Shown here one piece after another: positions 7,691 to 16,162 of a stretch of DNA of 55,700 nt. Position 1 is the first letter of the stretch, and each line of letters starts with the position of its first letter. The notes under the pieces are model-generated. The model had not been told where the DNA came from and did no database searches. It saw only the letters and a program-made list of their open reading frames with translations. The DNA is from Flavobacteriales bacterium (GTDB lineage: Bacteria > Bacteroidota > Bacteroidia > Flavobacteriales_F > PHOS-HE28), in contig JACJZG010000020.1 in the NCBI GenBank assembly GCA_020635715.1, positions 1 through 55,700 on the forward strand. The letters are read 5' to 3'. A program made the position numbers and the translations under genes.

Positions 7691-8104
7691 ATGGACCTGA
7701 AAAAGAAGATCGGCACCAAGGATTCACCGCTGAAGCTGAAGACCCCTCCGGGCTCTTCGGAATACACGATGCATGTGGATGAGAAGGACGGAAAAGAAGT
7801 GCTCGTTTGCACCGTCGGGAAGACCGTGCTGCTCTACGACATCCGGTGCATCAACGACCTGCACGCCATGCTGAAGAAGCACGGCGACTGGATGGAGCTG
7901 GGCGGCGCGGATGAGCAGAAGCCCGCGAAAGAAGGTACCGTGGAGGCATGGGGTCGCAGCGAGCACAACCCGGTTGGCGGCTGGTACGGGCTGAAGAAAG
8001 GGCTGCGTGGCCGTTTCGGTGTGTACGTACCGCCCTTGATGGAAGCGCTGGGGCTGTGCGAGCTCACACACGAAGCGAAGGGGAACAAGATGCGGGCGAA
8101 GTAG
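7691..8104 (+). CDS. Conserved hypothetical protein
   Basis: A 137-residue soluble protein that I do not assign to a named family. A lysine-rich N-terminus is followed by two short beta strands (KEVLVCTVGKTVLLYDIRCI), a helix with LHAMLKKHGDWMELG, and a basic WYGLKKGLRGRFG-VYVPPLMEALGL segment. The overall charge is positive. It is the last gene of the sigma-factor cluster and begins two bases after the preceding stop codon, which shows co-translation with its neighbours. Confidence 0.75.
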   Translation: MDLKKKIGTKDSPLKLKTPPGSSEYTMHVDEKDGKEVLVCTVGKTVLLYDIRCINDLHAMLKKHGDWMELGGADEQKPAKEGTVEAWGRSEHNPVGGWYGLKKGLRGRFGVYVPPLMEALGLCELTHEAKGNKMRAK

Positions 8105-8201
8105 GCAAGGGTACTACAGCTCGGCACGGGTGAACTTTAGCCCCGCTTCGAGGTCATCGAACGCAGGAGTTGGAGGGACGCTGTACTTGCTTTGCGCCCA
8201 C

Positions 8202-9419
8202 ATGAGATACCGCATGCAATTGTGGAATGTGCTATTCATGCACATCTCGCTCACACTCGCATTGCTTGCCTGTGCAAGCGCACCGCAACGGGGAACCGTT
8301 GCCGAGCCCCCTGCCGCGTTAGCGCAGGACAGTGTCACTTGGCCAATGCAGCTCTCCATCTGGCCTGGTGTGGATACACTGGATGCGTTCAACGCGGAGG
8401 CCATTGCCTGCCTGCGCCGCTTCTGCGCGAAGAAGCTCGATCGCGAGGCGGGAAATGACTACTGGGACACGGCGAGCCTTGCGCGCTTCGGGAACATCGA
8501 TCAAGAGCTGTTCTATGCGGAGTTCGACTCCGTCGGCGACCCGAAATACCCTCCCACGCTATTGCGGATCGGCCCGACCGAAGTGGCAGATGAGCGGCTC
8601 CTGACCGTCCGTTGGGCGCGCTTGAACAGCCAAGGCGTGGCGTCGGATGTCCGCTATGTATTCGACTTCCTTGCGAGACGTACGAGCGATGGTGTCCGGC
8701 TCGCATCGCCCATCGAACATCGATCGCGCGGCTGGAAGACCCGGCAAGTCGGGTTGACGCGTTACGTCATTTCGCCTCAGCACGTATTCTCTCCCGACCA
8801 AGCCGACGAGCAACGTGCTGACATTGAACGCCTCTCACGCTTCTTCGGCGTGGAGCCTTTCCCCATCACGTACTATTCCTGCGCCGACCCCACCGACCTG
8901 TTCCGGCTGAAAGGATACCAGGTCCATCCGCTGATGCACGTGTTCCCCACGGGAGGTCGCGCGGATGATGTCGACAACGTGTTCTGCGGGAACGACAAGG
9001 ACATCTACACGCATGAGATCGTGCATCTCTATTGCAGCAAGGCCTTTGGTAACACGACCCCGGGCTTCCTGGAAGAAGGGCTGGCCACCTTGCTGGGCGG
9101 GAGCAGCGAGCATGACTATTCATGGCATCGTGCGAACCTCGCACGCTGGCTCGCAGCCCACGACACCATTGACCTCAGCGACTTCGCGAAGACCACTGTG
9201 CCGTTCTATATCAATGAGCATACCAGCGTCCCGTATGCCGTGGGCGCATTGCTCTGCGAACGGATCCTTGCGAGCGCGGGGAAGGATGCGTTGTTCGCGT
9301 TGCTTGCGGGAGGGGAAGATCCCTGGCCTGCGCTCGAACCGCACGGCATCACGCGAAAGAACCTGACCGAAGAACTACGGAAGCAGTTACAGGCCGCTCC
9401 GCCGGAAAGAATGCCGTGA
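8202..9419 (+). CDS. Putative lipoprotein with gluzincin-type metallopeptidase motif
   Basis: A 405-residue protein. The start at 8202 places a lipoprotein signal at residues 1-24 with lipobox LALLAC, so it should be anchored in the envelope. The C-terminal half carries THEIVH (an H-E-x-x-H zinc site) followed about 20 residues later by FLEEGLATLLGG, the glutamate ligand pattern of gluzincins. The first half is unrecognised. Alternative starts at 8214 or 8235 would give a shorter signal. It is transcribed alone, convergent with mscS. Substrate unknown. Confidence 0.78.
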   Translation: MRYRMQLWNVLFMHISLTLALLACASAPQRGTVAEPPAALAQDSVTWPMQLSIWPGVDTLDAFNAEAIACLRRFCAKKLDREAGNDYWDTASLARFGNIDQELFYAEFDSVGDPKYPPTLLRIGPTEVADERLLTVRWARLNSQGVASDVRYVFDFLARRTSDGVRLASPIEHRSRGWKTRQVGLTRYVISPQHVFSPDQADEQRADIERLSRFFGVEPFPITYYSCADPTDLFRLKGYQVHPLMHVFPTGGRADDVDNVFCGNDKDIYTHEIVHLYCSKAFGNTTPGFLEEGLATLLGGSSEHDYSWHRANLARWLAAHDTIDLSDFAKTTVPFYINEHTSVPYAVGALLCERILASAGKDALFALLAGGEDPWPALEPHGITRKNLTEELRKQLQAAPPERMP

Positions 9420-9437
9420 ATTGACGAAGCGTGCTGG

Positions 9438-10349
9438 TCATTCGCTCTTGGAAGACGCGTTCCCAGCGGTCCTCAACATCGCGTCCAACTTCTCGCCACC
9501 CTTGATCCCGAAGTCGAGTGTGCGGATAGGGAACGGTATGGTGATGCCCTCCTTGTTGTAGACCGACTTGATGGCCTTGATGGCGAGGCTGCGCAACCTG
9601 TTGTAGTGATCCTGGCTTATAGCCTCGATCCAGAAGCGCACCTCGTAGTTGATGCTACTGTCGCCGAACTCGATGTAATAGTGCTCAACGGGCTTGTCCG
9701 CCAACACCCCATCCACGGCCTTTACGGCCGCAGTGGTCAAGCCCTCAACACGTTCCAGGTCCTCGCCGTAGCTGATGCCCACCTGCAGGTCGATACGGCG
9801 GATGCCGTTGCGCGTATAGTTCATCAGGGCGTTCTGGAACACGTCCTTGTTCGGGATGATCACCTGGATCCCCTGCTGGTTCTTCAACTCGGTGGTCCGC
9901 AGGTCGATCCGCTCCACCGTTCCGAAATGATCCCCTGTCCGTATCAATTCACCCACGCGTACCGGGCGTTGTACGGCCATGAGGATGCCGGAGATGAAGT
10001 TCGCCGCGATGTCCTGGAAGGCGAAGCCCAGTGCCAGGCCGATGATGCCCGCACCTGCCAGTATGGAGGTCACGGTCTTGTCCAGATGCAGCACGGTGAG
10101 GGCGCCGAACAAGGCCACCATGATGACCAGGAGGTAGGTGCTGTTGCCGATGAGCCGGAGGAGGGTACGGCTCGGTACGGCGTGGCGAAGGAGGCGCCAG
10201 CAGAGCCAGCGGGCGAAGCGTGCCAGCAGCGCTCCCGCCACAACAATGAGGGCGGCAAGCACCAGATTCGGCATCATCTGGACGAGCGCTTTCGTCCATG
10301 ACCCAAGCTTCTCCTCGATCAACTCAACGGCGTTCCACGCTTCCCCCAT
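9438..10349 (-). CDS. mscS: Small-conductance mechanosensitive channel (MscS family)
   Basis: A 303-residue inner-membrane channel that opens under membrane tension to release solutes on hypo-osmotic shock. Three N-terminal hydrophobic helices are visible. The pore-lining helix TM3 reads ILAGAGIIGLALGFAFQDIAANFISG with the family's Gly/Ala packing. It is followed by the beta domain (VRVGELIRTGDHFGTVERIDLRTT, VIIPNKDVF) and the alpha/beta C-terminal domain. Length is close to E. coli MscS (286). It lies 35 bp after the iron-permease-like gene on the same strand, so the two probably form an operon. Confidence 0.95.
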   Translation of the reverse strand: MGEAWNAVELIEEKLGSWTKALVQMMPNLVLAALIVVAGALLARFARWLCWRLLRHAVPSRTLLRLIGNSTYLLVIMVALFGALTVLHLDKTVTSILAGAGIIGLALGFAFQDIAANFISGILMAVQRPVRVGELIRTGDHFGTVERIDLRTTELKNQQGIQVIIPNKDVFQNALMNYTRNGIRRIDLQVGISYGEDLERVEGLTTAAVKAVDGVLADKPVEHYYIEFGDSSINYEVRFWIEAISQDHYNRLRSLAIKAIKSVYNKEGITIPFPIRTLDFGIKGGEKLDAMLRTAGNASSKSE

Positions 10350-10384
10350 GCGAACAAGATAGGAAGCGCCTCCACAGAGCGGCC

Positions 10385-10774
10385 TCAGGCAGGCGGTGGC
10401 TTCTCCCGCTCGATGCGCGCGAGCTCGAGGTAGAGTTGGCGCACGCGCGACAGTTCCTTATCGTCCATCTCCTCCAGATCGAGCAGGGCATTGCTCGCCT
10501 CACTCTGCACCCTGATCAGCTCATCCAGTTTGATCTGGAGCGCCTCGGTGTCGCGGTTCTGCGTGTTCTGGATGAGGAAGACCATGAGGAAGGTGATGAT
10601 GGTGGTGCCGGTATTGATCACCAACTGCCACGTGTCGCTGTAATGGAACAGCGGACCGGTAACGGCCCAGGTGATGATCACCACCATGGCCAGAATGAAG
10701 GTGAGGGGCTTGCCGGTGACAAGCGAGACACGTTTGGCGAATCGCGTGAACGGGGAGTTGACCTTTGGGACCAT
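10385..10774 (-). CDS. Low-affinity iron permease family protein
   Basis: A 129-residue protein of the family typed on yeast low-affinity iron permease. It has two hydrophobic segments (PLTFILAMVVIITWAVTGPLF and VINTGTTIITFLMVFLIQ), the family signature NTQNRDTEALQIKLDELIR, and a charged C-terminal helix. Iron transport by the bacterial members is not established; the name is by homology. It is the upstream partner of mscS. The first residues (FTRFAKRVSLVTGKP) match the family start. Confidence 0.9.
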   Translation of the reverse strand: MVPKVNSPFTRFAKRVSLVTGKPLTFILAMVVIITWAVTGPLFHYSDTWQLVINTGTTIITFLMVFLIQNTQNRDTEALQIKLDELIRVQSEASNALLDLEEMDDKELSRVRQLYLELARIEREKPPPA

Positions 10775-10890
10775 GTTGATGTATCGTGGCGTGAAGGTGC
10801 GGAATAGCCTCCTTTCCCGTCCCTGTCACCCGATCAACAACAGACCAAGGCGCGGCATGACCACCAGGCTCATCCGCTCCCGACCTCACA

Positions 10891-11652
10891 TCAGCCAATG
10901 ACCACCCGTCGCGTCATTCGACCCGACCGGCCATCCAAAATGATCAGGTAAAGACCGCGTGGAAGGTCGCCGACGCCGGTCGCATGGCCGGTCCACCGCT
11001 CCTGCCGCACGGTCCGCCCACTGGCATCCAGCAGCAGCCACTCGGAAGGAGGCTCGGCCCCGTTCCACTCCAGGAGCAAGGCACCATCCTGGACCCGCAC
11101 GACCAGAGGATCGACCACCGGGAACTGGTCCACGCCATTGGCGAGCGCACATTGGCCGATGAGCTGGGCGAATCCCTCCAAGGACATCGTCTGCAGCATG
11201 GGAGCAGCGATCGGTCCGATCACCTGGCCACCGGCGACGTCAAGCATGTACACGCCGCATGCACTGATCATGTAATGCGCTGGCCGCTCCAGGTCCGGCG
11301 GATACTCCGGGTTCTGGATGCTGTTCCCTGCCAGGTCACATTGGTGCAGGCCGAGGATGATGGTATCACCAAGAGCCCAACTGGTGTAGAGCCGACAGAG
11401 CGCACCGTTGTCGCCCCACACACGCACGGTATCGGCGTTCACCAGACCTTGGAAGACCTGCAGGATAGCCACGTCCATGCCATAGTGCTCATGGAGCACC
11501 GGCACCGCAAGCACAACGGCATCTGGAAGCCACCATTCCGGCTGAGCATACGGCGGGTTCAACACGCCGCAGAAGGTGTCCGGCCCAAAGCAGGAGCAGG
11601 CCCGGCCTGGAAGGAAGGCAGCCGTCATCAACACCAGGAAAAGGACACGCAT
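10891..11652 (-). CDS. Secreted protein with type A T9SS sorting tail
   Basis: A 253-residue secreted protein. It has a signal peptide (1-18, ending RACS) and a cysteine-rich first part (CSCFGPDTFCGVLNPP) of a type also seen in TIMP/NTR-like secreted proteins. The last 70 residues have the Por secretion tail pattern: LLLEWNGAEPPSEWLLLDASGRTVRQ, then LPRGLYLIIL and a basic end. It should cross the outer membrane through T9SS and lose its tail. Function unknown. It lies 116 bp upstream of the iron-permease gene on the same strand and diverges from the lipoprotein gene at 11769. Confidence 0.78.
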   Translation of the reverse strand: MRVLFLVLMTAAFLPGRACSCFGPDTFCGVLNPPYAQPEWWLPDAVVLAVPVLHEHYGMDVAILQVFQGLVNADTVRVWGDNGALCRLYTSWALGDTIILGLHQCDLAGNSIQNPEYPPDLERPAHYMISACGVYMLDVAGGQVIGPIAAPMLQTMSLEGFAQLIGQCALANGVDQFPVVDPLVVRVQDGALLLEWNGAEPPSEWLLLDASGRTVRQERWTGHATGVGDLPRGLYLIILDGRSGRMTRRVVIG

Positions 11653-11754
11653 GGCGCAAGGGTTTCATGCAAGACGGCCTTTGCCTTGCCCCATGCTGCC
11701 TGCGTGTGCTGAACGGTTGATGGTGTGGCGGGGGCATGCTCCCAGCCTGTCCGC

Positions 11755-11762
11755 TAACTTTG
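11755..11762 (+). promoter_or_regulatory. -7 box directly before a lipoprotein gene
   Basis: TAACTTTG is a full match to TAnnTTTG and ends 6 bp before the ATG at 11769, so the transcript would be nearly leaderless. Confidence 0.4.
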
Positions 11763-11768
11763 GCCGGC

Positions 11769-12179
11769 ATGCGAGTTGTGTCCTTCCTCCGGACCGCGAT
11801 GGTGCTGACCGTTGGGATCGCCCTGGGCGCAGCCAGTTGCAACCGGGAGGATGCTCAGCCCTCGGTGAACCCCACGATCGAATTCGCCAGTGAGGATGGC
11901 TACACCTACCTGAGCGATACGGTGGCGGTGAACGACACTCTCCTGGTGGGCGTGCGGATCAACAAGGGTGATGACGGCCTGAACACCTTCAAGGTGCTCT
12001 CGAAATATGACAACGCGGCCGAAGTGGTGCAGGACAGCCTGCCGATCGGGACGGGGTCCTTCGCCTTCGACAAGGTGATCCGGATCAGGCCCGTGGCTGG
12101 AACGGAGCGGTGGACGTTCAGTGTTCAGGAAACGGATGGGGACATCATCCGGAGGGCGTTGACCTTCGTTGTCCAGTAA
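11769..12179 (+). CDS. Small lipoprotein, hypothetical
   Basis: A 136-residue protein. A signal peptide with lipobox ALGAASC precedes the mature N-terminus, so it should be a lipoprotein. The remainder is predicted beta-rich, with alternating hydrophobic residues (TIEFASEDGYTYLSDTVAVN, WTFSVQETDGD), consistent with a small Ig-like fold. The start at 11769 gives a proper signal; an upstream in-frame start would add non-signal residues. aspS begins 73 bp downstream on the same strand. Confidence 0.75.
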   Translation: MRVVSFLRTAMVLTVGIALGAASCNREDAQPSVNPTIEFASEDGYTYLSDTVAVNDTLLVGVRINKGDDGLNTFKVLSKYDNAAEVVQDSLPIGTGSFAFDKVIRIRPVAGTERWTFSVQETDGDIIRRALTFVVQ

Positions 12180-12199
12180 GTGCGTACGCCTGATCCCGG

Positions 12200-12207
12200 T
12201 ACTTTCG
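12200..12207 (+). promoter_or_regulatory. Possible -7 box before aspS
   Basis: TACTTTCG differs from TAnnTTTG by one base and lies 45 bp before the aspS ATG, just after the lipoprotein stop codon. Confidence 0.3.
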
Positions 12208-12252
12208 CGCCCAAGTACGCATCGGCCCGCCGCGAAGGCCGAACCTTTGATC

Positions 12253-14004
12253 ATGTACCGCACGCACACCTGTGGCGAACTCCGCCTCACCGACGTTGGA
12301 AGAACCGTGACCCTGGCCGGCTGGGTGCAACGCACCCGCGACCTCGGTGGCATGACCTTCGTTGACCTCCGCGACCGTTACGGCATCACGCAGCTGGCCT
12401 TCCATCCCGGCGATGAGGTGAAGCAGGCGCTGGTGGCGCAGGCACGCACCCTTGGTCGCGAGTTCGTGGTTCAGGTCAGCGGCCTGGTGACGGAGCGCGA
12501 GAGCAAGAACAAGAACATCCCCACTGGTGAGGTGGAGATCGTCGTCCAGGAACTGAACATCCTGAACGACGCCAAAGTGCCGCCCTTTACCATCGAGGAC
12601 GAGACGGATGGCGGCGATGAACTGCGGATGAGGTACCGCTACCTCGACCTGCGACGTCCCACCGTTCGGAGCCACTTCGAACTGCGGCATCGCATGGCCA
12701 TGGCGGTGCGGAACTACCTGAGCGAACAGCATTTCCTGGAGGTGGAGACGCCGGTGCTGATCAAGAGCACCCCCGAAGGAGCACGGGACTTCGTGGTGCC
12801 GAGCCGTATGAACCAGGGCGAGTTCTATGCCCTCCCACAAAGCCCACAGACCTTCAAGCAACTCCTCATGGTCGCCGGTTTCGACCGCTACTTCCAGATC
12901 GTGAAGTGCTTCCGCGACGAGGACCTGCGCGCCGACCGCCAGCCGGAGTTCACGCAGATCGACTGCGAGATGGCCTTCGTGGAACGCGAGGACATCCTGA
13001 AGACCTTCGAAGGCCTGGCGAAGCACCTGTTCAAAGCGATCCTGGATCGTGACTTCGATGCGCCCTTCCCGCGCATGAGCTATGATGACGCCATGCGGGA
13101 CTACGGCTGCGACAAGCCGGACCTTCGTTTCGGCATGAAGTTCATGGAACTGAACGACCTCGCACAGGGCAGTGGTTTCAAGGTCTTCGATGATGCGGAG
13201 CTTGTCGTGGGCATCAACGCCGAAGGTTGCGCAGGGTGGAGCCGGAAACAGACCGATGCGCTCATCGAGTTCGTGAAGCGTCCGCAGATCGGCGCCACGG
13301 GCATCGTATTCCTGAAGTGGACGGAGGAAGGCCTGAAGAGCACGGTGGACAAGTTCTACGGTCCGGAGGTCCTCGCGCAATGGGCCGAACGCTTCGAAAT
13401 GAAGACCGGCGACCTTGCCTGCATCATGGCCGGCCCGGCGGAGAAGACCCGCAAACAGTTGAACGAACTGCGCCTGCACCTCGGGGACCAGCTCGGGCTG
13501 AGGGATCCGTGGCGGTTCGAACCCCTCTGGGTGCTGGACTTCCCGCTGCTCGAGAAGGATGCGCAATCCGGCCGCTGGCACGCGATGCATCACCCCTTCA
13601 CCTCACCGATCCCCGAACATGCGCACCTGTTGGAGCAGGATCCCGGAGCCGTGAAGGCGAACGCGTATGACCTCGTGATCAACGGGACGGAGATCGGTGG
13701 TGGCAGCATCCGCATCCATGATCGGGCGATGCAGGAGGCGATGTTCCGCGTGTTGGGCTTCACGGATGAGGACGCGCGCTACAAATTCGGCTTCCTGCTC
13801 GATGCCTTCGAATATGGCGCCCCGCCACATGGTGGTGCCGCCTTCGGCTTCGATCGCTGGGTGGCGCTCTTCGGTGGCCGCAGCGACATCCGCGAGTTCA
13901 TCGCCTTCCCGAAGAACAATTCTGGCCGGGATACGATGATCGATGCGCCGAGCAGATTGGATGCCGATCAGTTGTCCGAACTGGGCATCTCATCCGTTGG
14001 TTGA
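12253..14004 (+). CDS. aspS: Aspartyl-tRNA synthetase
   Basis: A 583-residue class II synthetase that charges tRNA-Asp. The N-terminal OB-fold anticodon-binding domain (GWVQRTRDLGGMTFVDLRDR) is followed by motif 1, motif 2 (FRDEDLRADRQPEFTQID) and motif 3 (GFDRWVALFGG). An insertion of about 100 residues sits between motifs 2 and 3, as in the bacterial-type enzyme. The start at 12253 gives the conserved YRTHTCGELR beginning. Its 3' end overlaps the convergent M48 gene by 37 bp. Confidence 0.97.
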   Translation: MYRTHTCGELRLTDVGRTVTLAGWVQRTRDLGGMTFVDLRDRYGITQLAFHPGDEVKQALVAQARTLGREFVVQVSGLVTERESKNKNIPTGEVEIVVQELNILNDAKVPPFTIEDETDGGDELRMRYRYLDLRRPTVRSHFELRHRMAMAVRNYLSEQHFLEVETPVLIKSTPEGARDFVVPSRMNQGEFYALPQSPQTFKQLLMVAGFDRYFQIVKCFRDEDLRADRQPEFTQIDCEMAFVEREDILKTFEGLAKHLFKAILDRDFDAPFPRMSYDDAMRDYGCDKPDLRFGMKFMELNDLAQGSGFKVFDDAELVVGINAEGCAGWSRKQTDALIEFVKRPQIGATGIVFLKWTEEGLKSTVDKFYGPEVLAQWAERFEMKTGDLACIMAGPAEKTRKQLNELRLHLGDQLGLRDPWRFEPLWVLDFPLLEKDAQSGRWHAMHHPFTSPIPEHAHLLEQDPGAVKANAYDLVINGTEIGGGSIRIHDRAMQEAMFRVLGFTDEDARYKFGFLLDAFEYGAPPHGGAAFGFDRWVALFGGRSDIREFIAFPKNNSGRDTMIDAPSRLDADQLSELGISSVG

Positions 14005-15101
14005 TCTGTTGTCGGATGCAGTTGCTCGAACAGGACCCCCAGACGTTCGTTGGGCCTTTGCGGAACACCTAACGACCCTGCGCGTTCCCGGGCCGCTGTG
14101 ATGCGATCCTCCGTCAGCGGATGGCTGCTCAGGAAGGCGAGCACCTCCGGCACATCGGTCGCCTCGCGCTCCAGGAGCTCGAGCAGCCGCACCATGGCCA
14201 TGGGATCCAGGTCATTGGCGAACAGCACTTCCTGACCAACACCATCCGCCTCGCTCTCCAACCCGCGGCCGTAATCGAGGTTGCGCAAGGCATTGGCATT
14301 CTCCGCCACCAAGGTCACGACGGCGTTCACATCACCGATCAGCAGGGAGAGGAAGAGATAGCCTGCCATGCTGCGGGCCATCATCCGCGTGCTATGCCGC
14401 TTCTCCACGTGCGTGGCCTCGTGCGCCAGCAGGGCCGCCAGCTCCCCGGCAGAAGACATCTTCTCCAGTATACCGGTGAAGACCACGATATGGCCACCCG
14501 GTAGTGCGAAAGCGTTCACCTGCGCATCCTCCACCACATGGTACCTCGGCTCGAAGCTCGGGCTGAGCTCCATCGCATCTCCGAACGCCTGGAGGGCCAC
14601 GGTTTTTCCTTGATCCTCCTTCAACGCGAAGGCCATTTGCTGGTATGCGGCCTCCCCGATCCGCTCGTCCAGTGATGTGGGCACCAACAGGACCAGGCGC
14701 TCGGCCGCCCAGGGGAGTACCCAGAGGTAGGCGCACACGAGAAGAGCCACCACACCGAGGAAAAAGGCCACCGGACCACTTCTCGCGAAAGAAAGGATGC
14801 GATCGTAGCCGCCCTGTCGACCTGTGTAGCGCATCCGCAGAACGAAGCTCTTGATGAAGAGCTCATCCCGGATGAGGAGGACCCGGCGCGGATGGTCACC
14901 GAAGGATAAGCGCAGCATGCTGCTGCTCCGCTCCCATTCCATGCCCTTGTGCTCCAGCGGCCATTGGAACCTGGCTCCGTCGGGAAGCACCACCTCAAGC
15001 GAATTCAGATCGCTCACACGCACCGTGGCCTCCTGCGGCTTGCTGGTGACGCCGTCGTAGAATACCGCTGGTATCTCGCGCTCCACCTCAGAAGAACACA
15101 C
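13968..15101 (-). CDS. M48-family membrane-associated zinc metalloprotease
   Basis: A protein of up to 377 residues. A soluble N-terminal part and one strong transmembrane segment (residues 110-130) precede the protease domain with H227-E-A-T-H231 and the third ligand in GLESEADGVG. LPGGHIVVFTG matches the M48/HtpX-Ste24 family upstream strand. The start is uncertain: GTG at 15101 overlaps the DUF898 gene by 14 bp, GTG at 15086 does not. The overlap with the upstream gene shows co-expression, and this DUF898-M48 pairing suggests a joint membrane role. The 3' end overlaps aspS on the opposite strand. Confidence 0.88.
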   Translation of the reverse strand: MCSSEVEREIPAVFYDGVTSKPQEATVRVSDLNSLEVVLPDGARFQWPLEHKGMEWERSSSMLRLSFGDHPRRVLLIRDELFIKSFVLRMRYTGRQGGYDRILSFARSGPVAFFLGVVALLVCAYLWVLPWAAERLVLLVPTSLDERIGEAAYQQMAFALKEDQGKTVALQAFGDAMELSPSFEPRYHVVEDAQVNAFALPGGHIVVFTGILEKMSSAGELAALLAHEATHVEKRHSTRMMARSMAGYLFLSLLIGDVNAVVTLVAENANALRNLDYGRGLESEADGVGQEVLFANDLDPMAMVRLLELLEREATDVPEVLAFLSSHPLTEDRITAARERAGSLGVPQRPNERLGVLFEQLHPTTDQPTDEMPSSDN

Positions 15102-16050
15102 CGATGTCCATCAGGTCCCCCAGGTCATCCGCCATGGCGTTCTTATGCTCCTGTTCGGTCTGCACCACGGCGTTCAGGTCGGCATCGCCCTCCATCCGGA
15201 TGTTCTCCATGACGTAACGCATCGTACGCACCTCGACCCAGGCGAAGCCGATACCGAGCGTGAAGATGATGATGAGCAGATTGACGACCATGAGCCCGAA
15301 GAAACCTCCGCCGGTCGCGGTGCTCTTGAAGTCGATCCGCTTACCATCCTGGAAATTCCAGACCAGGTTGTTCACGTAGTAATTGAAGAGATCGCGCTGC
15401 CACCAGAAGGCGTAGATGCCGAGCGTGAAAAGCGTGAGGAAGTAGCCTTTGAGGTTCAGCAGGAAGTACTCGGTACCATCTCCCTTGTAAGCATAGGAGG
15501 AGCTTCCGTATCGCATATGGGAGAGCGTGTACCGGCGCACATTGATCGTGAACCAGCTCGCGTAGATGCCCAGGGTGATCAGGGTGAGCAGGCCGTCGCG
15601 CAGACAGATGCGATAGAGCTCCCTCAATTGGCCACGATACCCGAAATGGATGCCACGCCAGCTGCTCCGGCTGGACCGATAGCGCAGGGAACCATGGATG
15701 ACCAATGGGATGAAGGCCAGCAGGCCAACGAACATCACCAGGATGCCGACAAGAACGATGGTGACCTCCTTCGTCAACACCCCGACGATGTAAGTGCCGT
15801 AAATGAGGAGAAGCAGGGCGATGGCCTTTATGAAACCACGGAACATCTCGGAACCAGTGCCGTGGAAGTGGAAGGGATGGCCGTCCAACTCCGTGTGCTC
15901 GTAATACCAGCTGAGCTTGCGTGCCTTCGCCCACGGGTAGTAAAGGCCCAGTGTGATGAAGGTGAGCAGCATGTTCACGATCAGGACGACAAATAGATCG
16001 CCGCCTTTGCCCTTGAAAGCAAAGCGTTGCGCGGGGGGGGCTCCAAGCAT
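15088..16050 (-). CDS. DUF898 (YjgN-type) multi-pass membrane protein
   Basis: A 320-residue protein. Repeated units of two transmembrane helices separated by tryptophan- and tyrosine-rich loops are visible (LGLYYPWAKARKLSWYYEHT, LGIYASWFTINVRRYTLSH, LGIYAFWWQRDLFNYYVNN, LGIGFAWVEVRTMRYVMEN). This repeating pattern is characteristic of DUF898/YjgN. Function of the family is unknown. The start at 16050 begins just before APPAQRFAFKGKGGDLF, the usual N-terminus. It is translationally linked to the M48 protease gene and diverges from the deaminase gene. Confidence 0.9.
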   Translation of the reverse strand: MLGAPPAQRFAFKGKGGDLFVVLIVNMLLTFITLGLYYPWAKARKLSWYYEHTELDGHPFHFHGTGSEMFRGFIKAIALLLLIYGTYIVGVLTKEVTIVLVGILVMFVGLLAFIPLVIHGSLRYRSSRSSWRGIHFGYRGQLRELYRICLRDGLLTLITLGIYASWFTINVRRYTLSHMRYGSSSYAYKGDGTEYFLLNLKGYFLTLFTLGIYAFWWQRDLFNYYVNNLVWNFQDGKRIDFKSTATGGGFFGLMVVNLLIIIFTLGIGFAWVEVRTMRYVMENIRMEGDADLNAVVQTEQEHKNAMADDLGDLMDIGVFF

Positions 16051-16162
16051 GTAACAGGTTGGTTTGGTGGTCTCGAAAGATAGATGAAGACGCCCGTGCG
16101 CATCAGTGCGCGAAAGCAATGAACGTAGATCGGTGCGGCTGCTCTATCTTCCCCACCTACTC

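Noticed and set aside
12145..13593. Long minus-strand frame opposite aspS
   Set aside because: Shadow of aspS with biased composition (His, Val, Leu); no recognisable motif.
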